From Rhodoferax sp. (GTDB lineage Bacteria > Pseudomonadota > Gammaproteobacteria > Burkholderiales > Burkholderiaceae_C), in contig NZ_JANXMU010000052.1 of the NCBI RefSeq assembly GCF_025354435.1, positions 1 through 64,000 on the forward strand: DNA of 64,000 nt. The letters run 5' to 3'. How positions within the stretch are numbered: the first letter of the stretch is position 1; every line of letters starts with the position of its first letter. A program made the position numbers and the translations under genes. Of this stretch, positions 7,891 to 16,531 are shown in pieces. The notes below the pieces were generated by a model. It saw only the letters and a program-made list of their open reading frames with translations. It was not told the origin of the DNA and did no database searches.

Positions 7891-8934
7891 TCATCCCGGA
7901 AAGTTTTCCGGAATTTTGGCTTTGCCACGGGCTTCGGCCGGGCTGATGATGTTGCGGCGTACCAAATCGGTCAGGTTTTGGTCGAGTGTTTGCATGCCCA
8001 CGCTGTTGCCGGTCTGGATGGTGGAGTACATCTGCGCCACCTTGGCTTCGCGGATCAAGTTACGGATCGCACTGGTGCCCAGCATGATCTCGTGTGCTGC
8101 CACGCGGCCCTGGCCGTCCTTGGTTTTGCACAGGGTTTGCGATATGACGGCTTGCAACGATTCCGACAGCATGGCGCGGACCATTTCTTTTTCTTCGGCC
8201 GGGAAAACATCAATGATCCGGTCTATGGTTTTGGCCGCACTGGAGGTGTGCAGGGTGCCAAACACCAGATGCCCGGTTTCGGCCGCCGTCATGGCCAGGC
8301 GGATGGTTTCCAGGTCGCGCATTTCGCCGACCAGAATGGCGTCCGGATCTTCGCGCAGGGCCGAGCGCAGGGCTGCGGCAAAGCTCAGCGTGTGCGGGCC
8401 GACTTCGCGCTGGTTGATCAGGCATTTTTTGGATTCGTGGACAAACTCAATCGGATCTTCCACCGTCAGCACGTGGCCGTATTCGGTCTCATTGAGGTGG
8501 TTCACCATGGCGGCTAGCGTGGTGGACTTGCCCGAACCAGTAGGGCCGGTCACCAGCACCATGCCACGGGGCTTGAGGGCCAGATCGCCAAAAATCTTGG
8601 GCGCGTTGAGCTGCGCCAGCGTGAGAATCTTGGATGGAATGGTCCGCAACACGGCACCGGCACCCCGGGCGTGGTTGAAGGCATTCACACGGAACCGCGC
8701 CAGGCCTTCAATTTCGAACGAGAAATCGACCTCTAAAAACTCTTCGTACTGTTTACGCTGGCTGTCGCTCATGATGTCGTAGACCATGGCGTGGACGGTT
8801 TTGTGGTCCAGCGGATCGACGTTGATGCGGCGTACATCGCCGTGCACCCGGATCATGGGTGGCAAGCCGGCCGACAGGTGCAAGTCCGAGGCTTTGTTTT
8901 TTACGCTGAATGCAAGCAGTTGGGTGATGTCCAC
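7891..8934 (-). CDS. pilT: type IV pilus retraction ATPase PilT
   Basis: 347-residue hexameric ATPase that powers pilus retraction and twitching. Walker A GPTGSGKST is at ~130-138, Walker B AILVGEMRD follows, and the family AIRNLIRE motif is near the C-terminus. The start is GTG at 8934 (VDITQLL), matching the usual PilT N-terminus, with AAGGGG upstream; a longer frame to 9078 would run into yggS. It is divergent from yggS, and the downstream cNMP-binding gene begins 40 bases after it. Confidence 0.95.
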   Translation of the reverse strand: MDITQLLAFSVKNKASDLHLSAGLPPMIRVHGDVRRINVDPLDHKTVHAMVYDIMSDSQRKQYEEFLEVDFSFEIEGLARFRVNAFNHARGAGAVLRTIPSKILTLAQLNAPKIFGDLALKPRGMVLVTGPTGSGKSTTLAAMVNHLNETEYGHVLTVEDPIEFVHESKKCLINQREVGPHTLSFAAALRSALREDPDAILVGEMRDLETIRLAMTAAETGHLVFGTLHTSSAAKTIDRIIDVFPAEEKEMVRAMLSESLQAVISQTLCKTKDGQGRVAAHEIMLGTSAIRNLIREAKVAQMYSTIQTGNSVGMQTLDQNLTDLVRRNIISPAEARGKAKIPENFPG

Positions 8935-8971
8935 GGAGCCCCTTGATGTTTGGTACGCTGTAGGTTTGATT

Positions 8972-9664
8972 ATGACTACGATTAGTAACAATCTCCAAGG
9001 CGTTCGTGAGCGCATCGTTACAGCTTGTACGCGCGCATTGCGGCCAAACCACAGCGTGGGCCTGCTGGCTGTTTCCAAAACCTGGGGGCCAGAGGCGGTG
9101 CGTGAGGCTTTTGCGGCAGGGCAGACCCGTTTCGGCGAAAACTACATCCAGGAAGCCGTGGAAAAAATCGCCGCTTTGCAGGATTTACCGCTCGAATGGC
9201 ACTGTATCGGCCCCATCCAAAGCAATAAAACCGCCTTAGTCGCTGCGCATTTTGACTGGGTGCACAGCATCGACAGGCTCAAAATTGCCCAGCGCTTGAA
9301 CGACCAGCGTCCGGTCGACCTGCCGCCGCTACAGGTGTGCCTGCAAATCAATGTGGACGGCGGTGTGACCAAATCCGGTGTACCGCCTGCGCAGGCATTG
9401 GCGCTGGCGACCCAGGTTGCCGCAATGCCACGCTTGTGTTTGCGGGGGCTGATGGTTATTCCGGAGCCTGCGGCAGACTACGCCGGGCAGTTGGCTGTGT
9501 TCGCGCAGGCTAAGGCCTTGTTTGATAGCGTTGCCGAAGCGATTCAACCAGCAGCTTCGCATTTCGATACTTTGTCTATGGGCATGACGGCCGACTTGGA
9601 GGCCGCTGTGGCGGCTGGCAGCAGCATGGTGCGCGTGGGTACGGCTATTTTTGGCGTGCGGTAA
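8972..9664 (+). CDS. yggS: YggS-family pyridoxal-phosphate homeostasis protein
   Basis: 230-residue PLP-binding protein of the YggS/PROSC family, which buffers intracellular PLP. The Schiff-base Lys is K36 in LLAVSKTWG; FGENYIQEA, WHCIGPIQSNK, SMGMTADLEAA and VRVGTAIFG are all family motifs. The ATG at 8972 gives the correct N-terminus. It is divergent from pilT across a 37-base gap, so the two promoters must overlap with each other or with coding sequence. Confidence 0.94.
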   Translation: MTTISNNLQGVRERIVTACTRALRPNHSVGLLAVSKTWGPEAVREAFAAGQTRFGENYIQEAVEKIAALQDLPLEWHCIGPIQSNKTALVAAHFDWVHSIDRLKIAQRLNDQRPVDLPPLQVCLQINVDGGVTKSGVPPAQALALATQVAAMPRLCLRGLMVIPEPAADYAGQLAVFAQAKALFDSVAEAIQPAASHFDTLSMGMTADLEAAVAAGSSMVRVGTAIFGVR

Positions 9665-9689
9665 CCCGGCCCGTATGGGGCCTGTCAGC

Positions 9690-10232
9690 TTACTGCGCGG
9701 GAACGATCACCGCGACCCGGCGGTTTTGTAGGCGTCCCGCAGGGGTATCGTTGGCCACCACTGGCCGGTCTTTGCCCCAGCCGCGGACCTCCATGCCGTC
9801 TATCGGTAAGCCTTGGGATGCCAGAGCCCGTGCGACGGCCTCTGCCCGGCGCAACGACAGAGTTTGGTTGAACGTTGCAGAACCGACATTGTCGGTATGC
9901 CCCTCTACCCGCAGATGGTCGATACCCAGCCGTGCCAAGGCACTGCCGATGCTGGTGGTCACGGCTTGGCTTTCGGCATCCATGGCATCCGATGCAGTAT
10001 CAAACAGTATCTTGCCCGAAATAGGGTACTCCCAGCCCTCTTCGGTACGGACAAAGCCCAGGCGCACCAGCTCTGCCGTGCGTTGAGCGGCCGGATCTAA
10101 GGCCGGTGCGGGAGGCGCAGATTGGCATGCCCCCAACACGGCCAGGGTGAAAATGGCGGCCGACCCGAGCAGGTGGCGGCGTATCTTGGAGTCAATGCGA
10201 GGCAGCGTTTTCAGTTGGGTGTACGGTGGCAT
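9690..10232 (-). CDS. yfiB: OmpA-family outer-membrane lipoprotein (YfiB-like)
   Basis: 180-residue protein with a signal and lipobox LGAC (Cys at ~36) and a C-terminal OmpA/Pal peptidoglycan-binding domain: VEGHTDNVGS, LSLRRAEAVARAL, VRGWGKDRPV and GRLQNRRVAV. As the last gene after a YfiR-like and a YfiN-like gene (TAATG, 1-base overlap), it is best read as YfiB, the outer-membrane lipoprotein that in Pseudomonas sequesters YfiR and so releases YfiN. Sequence alone would only say OmpA-like lipoprotein; the context gives the name. Confidence 0.8.
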   Translation of the reverse strand: MPPYTQLKTLPRIDSKIRRHLLGSAAIFTLAVLGACQSAPPAPALDPAAQRTAELVRLGFVRTEEGWEYPISGKILFDTASDAMDAESQAVTTSIGSALARLGIDHLRVEGHTDNVGSATFNQTLSLRRAEAVARALASQGLPIDGMEVRGWGKDRPVVANDTPAGRLQNRRVAVIVPAQ

Positions 10233-11542
10233 TACAGAACTTCTCGGTTGTCGACCGGATGCTGGGAGTCAGCCCCGTCCTGTTGGTCGGTTTGTACATT
10301 AAATATGTGGCGTTGGCCGCGCTGTTGGCTCTTGACCCGGTACATGGCCCGGTCGGCGGCACGCAGCAGTTGCTCGGCAGTTTGCCCGTGTATGGGGTAG
10401 ATCGCAATGCCAATGCTCAGCGACGGCACGATGTGGTCTTGTGGCCGGGTATCCAGTGGTACGGCCATGCTGGCGATGATTTTGTCGGCAATCCGCGCGG
10501 CATCTTCCACGTTGTGCAAAGGGGCCAGCAGGATGGCAAATTCATCGCCTCCGAGGCGGGCCACCACATCGTTTTCACGCACCTGCGCCCGCACCCGGTC
10601 GGCCACTTCGACCAGCAAGGCATCTCCCACAGCATGGCCATAACGGTCGTTAATTGACTTGAAGTGGTCGTTATCCAAATACAAGACTGCCAAACTACCG
10701 CCGGTGGTCTGGATGTCTTGCAGCACCCGGGTAAGGCGGCGGCGAAAGTATGCGCGGTTGGGCAGGCCGGTCAGGCTGTCGTGGTTGGCCAGGTGCGACA
10801 GCGATTTATTTTCCTGGTGCAGTTGGGTCTGGTAGACCTCAATCTCCATTAGCAAGGCGTTGAAATCTTCACCCAATTGGTGGAATTCCGTGATGCTGGA
10901 TGCCGGGGCACGGGCCGAGGTGGCGCGGTCAAACCGGGCTGCGTAGGTCACTGCCGTCAGGGCGAGCACTGGCTGAAGAATATCGCGCTGGATGCGTCGC
11001 GACAGCTGTCGTACTGCTATTGCCCCCAATGCTAAGCACACCAACATGCCTGTCAGGCCCATAAAGATAAAGCCCACAAAGCCAGCCCCGTCGCCCCGCA
11101 GGCGCACCTCGGCGATGCGCTGTCCTTGGTACATCACCGGCGCGATAGTGGGCTGGGGCAAGAGCAAGGCTACGATGCGGTCGCCTACGGCATCAAGCAG
11201 GCTGTCGGTCGGTCGGATGTACTGTCCCAGCAGAGTGCCGTGGGCATCCACAATCTTGGCGCTGGCCAGAGATTCCTGGCGTGCAATCAGCCCAAGCGAT
11301 TCCTGGATGGCAATCGTGTCCCTAAACACGACAGCGGCTTCCGTTGTGTAGGCAATTGAGCGAGCCACGAGTTGCAGATTGTGGTCTGCAGCGCTGCGCA
11401 AGGCGACCAAGGCGGCTAGCGTCAACGCGAACCCTACCGCCACCATCACGATGGTGGCAACGCGGAAATGGGCATGTTGTAGGGTGGCGAGCAGGCTCAC
11501 GCGACCTGCCGCTAGCGTGGTGGGGCGGGTGTGCTGGTTCAT
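10232..11542 (-). CDS. yfiN: membrane diguanylate cyclase YfiN/TpbB-like (CHASE8-HAMP-GGDEF)
   Basis: 436-residue inner-membrane diguanylate cyclase that makes c-di-GMP from GTP. An N-terminal membrane helix (~28-48) is followed by a ~110-residue periplasmic CHASE8-like domain, a second membrane helix (GFVGFIFMGLTGMLVCLALG), a HAMP-like linker and a coiled segment. The C-terminal GGDEF domain has an intact RLGGDEFAIL active site, and RENDVV just before it supplies the RxxD inhibitory site, so feedback inhibition by c-di-GMP is expected. It overlaps yfiR by 4 bases (ATGA) and yfiB by 1. Confidence 0.88.
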   Translation of the reverse strand: MNQHTRPTTLAAGRVSLLATLQHAHFRVATIVMVAVGFALTLAALVALRSAADHNLQLVARSIAYTTEAAVVFRDTIAIQESLGLIARQESLASAKIVDAHGTLLGQYIRPTDSLLDAVGDRIVALLLPQPTIAPVMYQGQRIAEVRLRGDGAGFVGFIFMGLTGMLVCLALGAIAVRQLSRRIQRDILQPVLALTAVTYAARFDRATSARAPASSITEFHQLGEDFNALLMEIEVYQTQLHQENKSLSHLANHDSLTGLPNRAYFRRRLTRVLQDIQTTGGSLAVLYLDNDHFKSINDRYGHAVGDALLVEVADRVRAQVRENDVVARLGGDEFAILLAPLHNVEDAARIADKIIASMAVPLDTRPQDHIVPSLSIGIAIYPIHGQTAEQLLRAADRAMYRVKSQQRGQRHIFNVQTDQQDGADSQHPVDNREVL

Positions 11543-12102
11543 GGGTGCGCCTTCGCAGCACGCCGCCCAAGCCGCAGGACCTGCGGATTCACCCGCACGC
11601 CGCTGCGGGCAACTGCATCTAAATTAATTTCAAACTGCACACTATTTTGGTCATTGGCATCTAAGCACACCATAGCACCCGCTGCACATGGTGAAATGCG
11701 TTCACTGACGGTGAGCACCGGATATCCCACGACGTTGGAAAAAATACGGCGTGAAGCGGATTCATCCAACGTGCCTATATACAAGGCATCACATTGGGTA
11801 GCTATAGGTGCATCGTTGTCGAGCGCCAGTGCACGGACGACGATAGGCCGTTGGGCCAAGGCTGCCAACCCGTTCTTCAGCAGGTGCTCGGTATGCAGGC
11901 TGCGCCCTGCAATACACAAGCGCAGCGGCATGGATTCGTTGGGCCAGCGTGCATAACTCAATATGCCCAGCAGTGTTTCTGGCACACCGAGCCGCTCCAC
12001 CGCCACCGGGGGCTGCTGCGCCATTGCCGAGTTGGTCAATATGCAGAGTGCACCACCCCATAGTGCGCGCAGCATGGCCGATAAAGGTGCTGTGCACTTC
12101 AT
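11539..12102 (-). CDS. yfiR: periplasmic YfiR-family repressor (DUF4154)
   Basis: 187-residue exported protein: signal peptide ending near SAMAQQ, then a YfiR/DUF4154 domain. Typical features are GILSYARWP near the start, LCIAGRS in the middle and the closing motif VQFEINLDAVARSGV. Cysteines in LCIAG, TQCDALY, SPCAAG and MVCLDA could form the disulfides known in YfiR. In the Pseudomonas system YfiR binds the periplasmic part of YfiN and holds it inactive. The ATG overlaps the TGA of the upstream Lrp gene by 4 bases, so it is translationally coupled to that regulator. Confidence 0.82.
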   Translation of the reverse strand: MKCTAPLSAMLRALWGGALCILTNSAMAQQPPVAVERLGVPETLLGILSYARWPNESMPLRLCIAGRSLHTEHLLKNGLAALAQRPIVVRALALDNDAPIATQCDALYIGTLDESASRRIFSNVVGYPVLTVSERISPCAAGAMVCLDANDQNSVQFEINLDAVARSGVRVNPQVLRLGRRAAKAHP

Positions 12103-12575
12103 GGCAGGCGCAGGCGGGTTGAGTTTTTAACCTCTTCCATCACCGCATAGGTACGGGTTTCACGCACGCCGGGCAACTGCCATAGCACCGTACCCGCAAA
12201 TTCCCGGTAGGCCAGCATATCGGCCATGCGGGTTTTCAGAAGGTAGTCAAAGCCACCGGCCACCATATGGCACTCCATGATCTCAGGGCGGACCTGCACA
12301 GCGGCCTTGAATGCATCAAACACATTGGGCGTGGTGCGGTCCAGCAGTACCTCCACAAACACCATCATTGATGCACCCAACTGCAGCGGATTCAAACGCG
12401 CCTCGTAACCCAGGATGTAGTTGTCTTTGGTCAGGCGCTGCACCCGCGCCAGCACCGCCGTGGGCGATAACGCCACCTTCTCCGCCAGTTTGAGGTTGGA
12501 AATGCGGCCATCCTCCTGCAAAAATCCCAGGATCTTCAGGTCGATGCGGTCCAGGTCGGGGAAAGGCGTTGTCAC
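12099..12575 (-). CDS. Lrp/AsnC-family transcriptional regulator (first of two)
   Basis: 158-residue feast/famine regulator. The N-terminal helix-turn-helix is in LDRIDLKILGFLQEDGRIS and LAEKVALSPTAVLARVQRL; the C-terminal RAM ligand domain includes MECHMVAGGFDYLLKTR. A GTG start at 12575 fits family N-termini; upstream codons to 12749 would overlap the other Lrp gene. It begins 10 bases after that gene ends and overlaps yfiR by 4 bases. It resembles the PutR/BkdR-type Lrps that act on amino-acid catabolic genes, and arginine/proline genes lie nearby. Confidence 0.85.
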   Translation of the reverse strand: MTTPFPDLDRIDLKILGFLQEDGRISNLKLAEKVALSPTAVLARVQRLTKDNYILGYEARLNPLQLGASMMVFVEVLLDRTTPNVFDAFKAAVQVRPEIMECHMVAGGFDYLLKTRMADMLAYREFAGTVLWQLPGVRETRTYAVMEEVKNSTRLRLP

Positions 12576-12585
12576 CAAAATAGAG

Positions 12586-13011
12586 TCAGGATAAGCGGTA
12601 GGTTGCAAGGTGGATGCTGGTTTCGGTGCTACTGATGCCGCGCACCAGCCGAATGCGTTCCAGCACCTGCGACAGTTCTGCCAAGTGTGCAGCACGCAGC
12701 TCGGCCAGCAAGTCCCATTGGCCGTTAGTGTCGTGCAAGGTGGCCACACCCGGTTCGCCCAGCAGGCTGTCGATCACCGCGCGGGTGGCGTTACCGGATA
12801 CCGCAATCGACATCCAGGCGGAAATGCCATGGGGTTGGGCATCGGGTCGCAGCCGCACGGTGTAGCCCACGATCACGCCCGCATCTTCCAGTTTGGTGAT
12901 CCGGTTGGTGACCGTACCGCGCGACACCCCCAGCTTGTGCGCCAGAGTCGCCACCGAGGTTCGGGCATCTTTACGTAAATAAGAGATCAGCTGTTGGTCG
13001 GTCGCATCCAT
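12586..13011 (-). CDS. Lrp/AsnC-family transcriptional regulator (second of two)
   Basis: 141-residue Lrp/AsnC protein: DNA-binding region MDATDQQLISYLRKDARTS followed by LAHKLGVSRGTVTNRITKL, then an RAM domain with a TNGQWDLLAELR core. Start at ATG 13011. It is the first gene of a minus-strand run ending in yfiB and is divergent from the porin gene, with a ~200-base shared upstream region. Its target is unknown; autoregulation plus control of the porin or the arginine/proline genes are reasonable guesses. Confidence 0.87.
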   Translation of the reverse strand: MDATDQQLISYLRKDARTSVATLAHKLGVSRGTVTNRITKLEDAGVIVGYTVRLRPDAQPHGISAWMSIAVSGNATRAVIDSLLGEPGVATLHDTNGQWDLLAELRAAHLAELSQVLERIRLVRGISSTETSIHLATYRLS

Positions 13012-13213
13012 GCATGTATTTTGCGGCCATTCATTGGGGAAAAACGGTTGTGACAGCACAAAGTCAATGCAGCGAAGGGCCTTGGATACCGCAAGAGGCT
13101 GTGTTTTAAAAGCAACAATGCATGATCGTTTTTATAGGGTTATCGCTAGTAGCTTTGGGTTTTGGTGCACACTTGCCTACGTTATTTCTTTTTAACCCGA
13201 TAGGAACATTGAT

Positions 13214-14302
13214 ATGAAAAAGAGTTTGATCGCACTGGCAGTTTTGGCCTCCACTGGCGCTATGGCCCAGTCTTCCGTGACTTTGTACGGTATCGCTGAC
13301 GTGAACCTGCAATCTTCCAAAGCAGCTGGCCTGCGCCAGACCAAGGTTGAGAGCGGTGGCGTGAACGGTAGCCGTTTCGGCCTGAAGGGCTCTGAAGATC
13401 TGGGCGGCGGCCTGAAGGCTCTGTTCGTTCTGGAAGGTGGCTTCAATATCGACAACGGTTCTAGCAGCAAGGCTGGTTCTTTGTTCAACCGTCAATCGTA
13501 TGTTGGCCTGGCTGGCAACTTCGGTGAGTTCCGCATCGGTAACGTGCGTACCGCTTACGACGACACCAGCATCAACAGCGACCCACTGTGGGATTCGTTG
13601 CTGGCTCCTGCTTACTCGGTTTGGACCAATAACTACAATCCAACCCCAGGCAACTCGGTGTACTACTCGACACCTAGCTTCGGTGGTTTGACCGCTGCTG
13701 TCAGCTACGCATTGGGCGAAAACAAGAGCAATGCTACGGCTACTGCTGGTGCCAAGAAGGAAATCGGCGTTGGCGCTGTGAACGTGCAGTACTCCGCTGG
13801 TCCTATCTATGCAAGTATTGCATACCAAGAAGACAAGCTTGCTAAGCGCGCCTATGGCCTGGCTGTGAACACCTTGTCCATCACTCCAGTGGCACCTGCC
13901 GCTGCTTTCGCTACTGCGAGTGCAGCTGCTAACAGCGCTGCTGTTGCTTCCTACAAGACCACCCTGGTGAACGCTTCGTACGACTTAGGCGTGGCTAAGC
14001 TCGAAGGTAGCTACAACCGCAACGTGCAAGCAGACAACACGAAGTCTGACCAGTACCAAATCGGTGTTGATGTGCCTGTGAGCCCAGCTCTGACCCTGTC
14101 CACCGGCTACGCTTACTCCAAAGACAAGCTGAATGGCGTGTCTGGCGACAAGCGCGACGGTTTCGGCCTCGGTGCTAAGTACTCCCTGTCCAAGCGTACC
14201 TTTGTGTACACCGGCGCAGTGTTCGGCGAAACCAAGCCAGCAGCTGGCGGCAACAAGGTCAAGACCGACATCTACGCTATTGGTCTGAACCACTCGTTCT
14301 AA
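13214..14302 (+). CDS. general porin, Omp32-like (gram-negative porin family)
   Basis: 362-residue trimeric outer-membrane porin. The signal peptide MKKSLIALAVLASTGAMAQ is followed by the family start SSVTLYGIADVNL, then GSRFGLKGSEDLGGGLKALF and the repeated amphipathic strands, and it ends in the outer-membrane targeting Phe (GLNHSF). Codon use is markedly more restricted than in neighbours (frequent GCT, GGT, AAG and CTG), as expected for a very highly expressed gene. GGAAC lies 8 bases before the ATG. A strong terminator follows. Confidence 0.95.
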   Translation: MKKSLIALAVLASTGAMAQSSVTLYGIADVNLQSSKAAGLRQTKVESGGVNGSRFGLKGSEDLGGGLKALFVLEGGFNIDNGSSSKAGSLFNRQSYVGLAGNFGEFRIGNVRTAYDDTSINSDPLWDSLLAPAYSVWTNNYNPTPGNSVYYSTPSFGGLTAAVSYALGENKSNATATAGAKKEIGVGAVNVQYSAGPIYASIAYQEDKLAKRAYGLAVNTLSITPVAPAAAFATASAAANSAAVASYKTTLVNASYDLGVAKLEGSYNRNVQADNTKSDQYQIGVDVPVSPALTLSTGYAYSKDKLNGVSGDKRDGFGLGAKYSLSKRTFVYTGAVFGETKPAAGGNKVKTDIYAIGLNHSF

Positions 14303-14339
14303 ATCCACGCTGGCGTAAGCCAGTTGGTATCTGAATGAC

Positions 14340-14373
14340 AAAAAGCCACCCGGTTTTCCGGGTGGCTTTTTTT
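14340..14373 (+). terminator. intrinsic terminator of the porin gene
   Basis: AAAAGCCACCCGG pairs with CCGGGTGGCTTTT around a TTTT loop, followed by more T residues. It lies 38 bases after the porin stop codon. Confidence 0.92.
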
Positions 14374-14412
14374 ATGGTCAATTTGACATTATGGCAACCA
14401 TATGCGTCAAAA

Positions 14413-14448
14413 CGTTAATATTCATGCATAAAGCTAGCAATATTGACG
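14413..14448. promoter_or_regulatory. candidate operator upstream of the ornithine cyclodeaminase gene
   Basis: CGTTAATATT (14413-14422) and AATATTGACG (14439-14448) form a 9-of-10 inverted repeat with a 16-base spacer in an AT-rich stretch, unlike the surrounding GC-rich DNA. The spacing and base composition suit an Lrp-type regulator, two of which are encoded close by. No direct evidence of binding. Confidence 0.4.
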
Positions 14449-14507
14449 ATTTACATTGACATGCCGCGTGGCGACACTAGATGCATTCCCCACCACAGGC
14501 CTGCACC

Positions 14508-15596
14508 ATGACTACCACCTCCCTCGTTTCCACCCCTTTCCTCAGCGCCCATGACGTGGCCACCATCGTCCAACGCAAGGGGCTGGATGCCTGCCTGCGC
14601 GGTATGGTCGATACCATCCAGGCCGACTTTCTGCGCTGGGAAGCGTTTGATAAATGCGCCCGTGTGGCCAGCCACTCCACCGACGGTGTGATCGAGCTGA
14701 TGCCGATTGCAGACGACCTGAGCTACGCCTTCAAGTACGTCAATGGCCACCCCAAAAACAATGCCCTGCACGGCCTGCCCACGGTGATGGCGTTTGGCGT
14801 GCTGGCCAGCGTGGCCACCGGCGTGCCCGAACTGCTGAGCGAGTTGACCCTGACCACCGCCATCCGCACTGCCGCCACCTCGGTGGTGGCGGCCCGCGTC
14901 TTGGCCCGCCCCAACAGCCGCAGCATGGCGCTGATCGGCAACGGCGCGCAAAGCGAATTCCAGGCCCTGGCCTTCCACCACCTGATGGGCATCGAAGAAG
15001 TGCGCCTGTTCGACACCGACCCGTTGGCCACCGCCAAGCTGGCCGACAACCTGCGCAGCACGGGCCTGAAAGTGGTGATCTGCACCAGTACCGCACAGGC
15101 CGTACGCGGTGCCGACATCGTCACCACCGTTACCGCCGACAAAACCAACGCCACCATCCTCACGCCCGACATGATCGAACCGGGCATGCACATCAACGGC
15201 GTGGGTGGTGACTGCCCAGGCAAGACCGAGCTGCACCCCGACGTGCTGCGTGCCGCCAGCGTGTTTGTGGAATACGAGCCGCAAACCCGCATCGAAGGCG
15301 ACCTGCAGCAGCTGCCCGCCGACTTTGCCGTCACTGAACTCTGGCAAGTACTGAACGGTAGCGCCGTGGGCCGCACCAGCGAAGCGCAAATCACCGTGTT
15401 TGACTCCGTCGGCTTTGCCATGGAAGACTATTCGGCTCTGCGCTTCATGCGTGACACCGCCCGTGAATTGGGCCTGGGCCAGCGTTTGGCGCTGATTCCC
15501 GACCTCGCCGACCCGAAAGATTTGTATAGTCTGGTACGTCCCACGGCTTCGCGCTTTGTGGCACCTGTTTCCCTACCCGACACACAAGCAGCATGA
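14508..15596 (+). CDS. ornithine cyclodeaminase
   Basis: 362-residue enzyme of the ornithine cyclodeaminase/mu-crystallin family, which converts L-ornithine to L-proline and ammonia using bound NAD. The Rossmann motif LIGNGAQSEFQAL is at ~143, followed by RLFDTDP and NGVGGDCPGKTELHPDVL, the substrate-side motif in true ornithine cyclodeaminases. I take the ATG at 14508; one at 14481 would add nine residues with no better ribosome site. It overlaps arginase by 4 bases (ATGA), giving arginine -> ornithine -> proline in one transcript. Confidence 0.9.
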   Translation: MTTTSLVSTPFLSAHDVATIVQRKGLDACLRGMVDTIQADFLRWEAFDKCARVASHSTDGVIELMPIADDLSYAFKYVNGHPKNNALHGLPTVMAFGVLASVATGVPELLSELTLTTAIRTAATSVVAARVLARPNSRSMALIGNGAQSEFQALAFHHLMGIEEVRLFDTDPLATAKLADNLRSTGLKVVICTSTAQAVRGADIVTTVTADKTNATILTPDMIEPGMHINGVGGDCPGKTELHPDVLRAASVFVEYEPQTRIEGDLQQLPADFAVTELWQVLNGSAVGRTSEAQITVFDSVGFAMEDYSALRFMRDTARELGLGQRLALIPDLADPKDLYSLVRPTASRFVAPVSLPDTQAA

Positions 15597-16531
15597 GCAA
15601 TTCCACCCAGGGCGTGAGCCTGATTGGCGTCCCCACCGACATCGGCGCGGGCGTGCGCGGCGCACGCATGGGGCCCGAGGCGTTGCGCGTCGCGGGCTTG
15701 GCCCACGCGCTGGAGCAGGCCGGGCTGGATGTGCGCGACTGCGGCAACATCCGCGGCCCGGCCAACCCCTGGCTGCCCCCGGTAGACGGCTACCGCCACC
15801 TGCCCGAAGTGGCCCAGTGGAACGAGCTGACACACAACGTGGTCTACAAAGAACTCAGCGCAGGCCGCCTGCCCATCATGATGGGCGGTGACCATTGCCT
15901 AGGCATTGGCTCTATCAGTGCCGTGGCCCGCTACTGCCGAGACACCGGTAAAAAACTCCGCGTGCTGTGGCTAGATGCGCATGCCGACTTCAACACCGCC
16001 GCACTCACTCCCAGCGGCAACATCCACGGCATGCCGGTGGCCTGTCTGTGCGGACATGGCCCGAAAGAGCTGGTCGAAATTGGCGGCCATGTGCCCGCCA
16101 TCAGCGCCCGCGAGATCGTGCAAATCGGCATCCGCAGCGTGGATGCGGGTGAAAAGCGCTTTGTGCACGAGCAGGGCATTGAAGTCTTCGACATGCGCTT
16201 CATCGACGAGATGGGCATCCGCCACACCATGGAAATGGCGCTGGACGGACTGGATGCCAACACCCATCTGCACATCAGCCTGGACGTAGACTTTCTCGAC
16301 CCCGACATCGCCCCCGGCGTGGGCACCACCGTGCGCGGCGGCCCCAACTACCGCGAGGCCCAGCTGTGCATGGAAATGATCGCCGACACCGGCCTGCTGG
16401 CCTCGCTGGACATTGTGGAGCTGAACCCCGCGCTGGACGTGCGCAACCAGACCGCCGAGCTGGCAGTCGATTTGGTCGAAAGCCTGTTTGGCAAAAGCAC
16501 CCTGATGCGGCAGGTGACGGATGCAACATGA
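15593..16531 (+). CDS. rocF: arginase
   Basis: 312-residue binuclear-manganese ureohydrolase that splits arginine into ornithine and urea. Metal ligands are visible: GGDHC (H101), WLDAHADFN (D128, H130, D132) and SLDVDFLDP (D231, D233). SGNIHGMPVA is the arginase-type substrate loop, and the length fits arginase rather than agmatinase. It is coupled to ornithine cyclodeaminase upstream and overlaps the marC-like gene downstream by 11 bases. Confidence 0.92.
   Translation: MSNSTQGVSLIGVPTDIGAGVRGARMGPEALRVAGLAHALEQAGLDVRDCGNIRGPANPWLPPVDGYRHLPEVAQWNELTHNVVYKELSAGRLPIMMGGDHCLGIGSISAVARYCRDTGKKLRVLWLDAHADFNTAALTPSGNIHGMPVACLCGHGPKELVEIGGHVPAISAREIVQIGIRSVDAGEKRFVHEQGIEVFDMRFIDEMGIRHTMEMALDGLDANTHLHISLDVDFLDPDIAPGVGTTVRGGPNYREAQLCMEMIADTGLLASLDIVELNPALDVRNQTAELAVDLVESLFGKSTLMRQVTDAT

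Noticed and set aside
13060-13213. Repeat B copy upstream of the porin
   Set aside because: CGCTAGTAGCT occurs at 13144-13154, but the other half of the element is absent and spacing does not fit.
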